Source of the DNA: an uncultured bacterium | GTDB taxonomy: Bacteria > Actinomycetota > Actinomycetes > S36-B12 | DNA: 5,137 bases | Reading direction: 5' to 3' | Assembly (NCBI GenBank): GCA_903940375.1 | Contig: CAJAKT010000138.1 | Span: 1 to 5,137, forward strand | The notes under the pieces: model-generated | What the model was told of the DNA's origin: nothing | What the model saw: the letters and a program-made list of their open reading frames with translations, nothing else | Databases searched by the model: none | Program-made: the position numbers and the translations under genes | Shown here: piece after piece, positions 4,447-5,137 of the stretch | Position numbering within the stretch: the stretch's first letter is position 1 | Layout of the letters: each line of letters opens with the position of its first letter

Positions 4447-5137
4447 TCAGGCGTGGGAATAGACGTGGTCGAGAAGTGGCGTGACGTCTTCGGGGGGCAG
4501 GGCCGCGGAGTAGAGCCAGCCCTGCGCCGTGGGGCAGCCCATGGCGCGGAGGTGCGCGGCCTGATCGGGCTGCTCAACACCTTCGGCGGTAACGCTGATG
4601 CCCAGGATCGCGGCCAGCGCGATGATGCCAGCGACAAGGCGGTGGTCATGTTCGGGCGTCGTGGTGTCGGTGATGAAGCTGCGGTCGATCTTGATGACAT
4701 CGATGGGGTAGCGGTCGAGGTACGTCAAGGAGGCGTAGCCGGTGCCGAAGTCGTCTATGGCGATCTCAATGCCCCGGGCGTGGATACCGTCGAGATTGAC
4801 ACGGGCGGTGGCGGTCTGGCCCAGCAGCGCGGTCTCGGTGATCTCGATGCACAACAGCCGGGGGTCAAGGCCACTGCTGTTCAATGCGTCGTCGATCGTG
4901 TCCAGGAGCCCCCCGTCCGCGAGCTGGAGGGCCGAGACGTTGACCCGAACGGTGATCGGCCGATTCGGATTCGAAGCCGTCCACGCGGCACCCTGATGAC
5001 AGGCCTGAGACAGGACCCATCCGCCGATCTCCAGGATCCGGCCTGATTCCTCGGCCACCCGGATGAACCGATCGGCAACCCAGATCTCCCCGCTGGGGTG
5101 GTGCCAGCGCAGCAGCGCCTCCACAGCCCTGACGGTC
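4447..5137 (-). CDS. EAL-domain cyclic-di-GMP phosphodiesterase (5' end beyond window)
   Basis: Only the C-terminal 229 full codons are in the window; the reading frame runs off the right edge. Counting the V of VEALLRW as residue 1 (codon at 5124-5122), the visible EAL domain carries E2 of the EAL signature, N62 in VRVNVSALQL, E94 and E97 in IEITE, D124-D125 in IDDFGTGYASL, K145 in VIKIDRSFI, E181 and E184 in TAEGVE, and Q201 in AQGWLYS. These are the metal-binding and catalytic positions of active EAL enzymes, which cleave cyclic di-GMP to linear pGpG, so the domain is probably active. The protein ends about 20 residues after the AQGW motif with no extra domain. Upstream sensory, membrane or GGDEF domains may exist but cannot be seen. 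The GTG at 5124 is internal to the EAL motif and is not the start. The gene ends 63 bp before the XRE-cupin gene and appears separate from that operon. Confidence 0.93.
   Translation of the reverse strand, partial: TVRAVEALLRWHHPSGEIWVADRFIRVAEESGRILEIGGWVLSQACHQGAAWTASNPNRPITVRVNVSALQLADGGLLDTIDDALNSSGLDPRLLCIEITETALLGQTATARVNLDGIHARGIEIAIDDFGTGYASLTYLDRYPIDVIKIDRSFITDTTTPEHDHRLVAGIIALAAILGISVTAEGVEQPDQAAHLRAMGCPTAQGWLYSAALPPEDVTPLLDHVYSHA

Noticed and set aside
3935..4462. Plus-strand frames of 175 and 155 codons crossing the palindrome
   Set aside because: Both are antisense to the XRE-cupin gene, have Arg/Ser/Thr-rich composition with no recognisable motif, and run through the regulatory gap.
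4453..5046. Plus-strand open frame of 197 codons
   Set aside because: Antisense to the EAL domain, whose active-site motifs are all in the minus-strand frame.
5122..5124. GTG at 5124 as the start of the EAL protein
   Set aside because: It encodes the V of the VEALLRW signature. The frame stays open upstream to the window edge, and an EAL domain must begin well before this point.

Overview
The window is GC-rich throughout and reads as chromosomal DNA of a high-GC actinobacterium (Actinomycetota). This rests on strong G/C third-position bias in every gene, a GTG start with a TANNNT box placed for leaderless transcription, compact gene packing, and the families present. I cannot place the genus. 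There is no rRNA, tRNA, CRISPR array, IS element or phage gene, and no non-coding stretch longer than 91 bp.

Layout. (1) Positions 1-1431, minus strand: the first 477 residues of an N-terminally membrane-anchored surface protein with a twin Cys-loop segment, four tandem IPT/TIG Ig-like domains and a Pro/Lys/Ser linker. Its C-terminus lies beyond the left edge. (2) Positions 1432-1522: a divergent promoter region. (3) Positions 1523-2401, plus strand: an EamA/DMT-family transporter. (4) Positions 2418-4383, minus strand: a tight three-gene operon, transcribed from an XRE-cupin regulator to a free-standing B3/4-domain protein (PheRS editing-domain fold) to a PaiB-like FMN-binding split-barrel protein. 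The first junction is a 4-bp GTGA stop/start overlap and the second is a 5-bp gap. (5) Positions 4384-4446: a 63-bp gap holding a striking 40-bp near-perfect palindrome directly upstream of the regulator. (6) Positions 4447-5137, minus strand: the C-terminal part of an EAL-domain cyclic-di-GMP phosphodiesterase whose N-terminus lies beyond the right edge.

How the parts may work together (inference). The palindrome overlaps the best -10 candidate of the operon and is probably the operator of the XRE-cupin protein. The three operon genes look translationally coupled, so regulator, B3/4 protein and PaiB-like protein are likely one functional unit. The EamA transporter converges on the operon with only 16 bp between them, filled by a small inverted repeat, and may supply a matching export step. 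A small-molecule module, perhaps handling an amino acid or analogue, would fit the B3/4 fold plus exporter, but the sequence does not show the substrate. The TIG protein and the EAL protein look like unrelated flanking genes.
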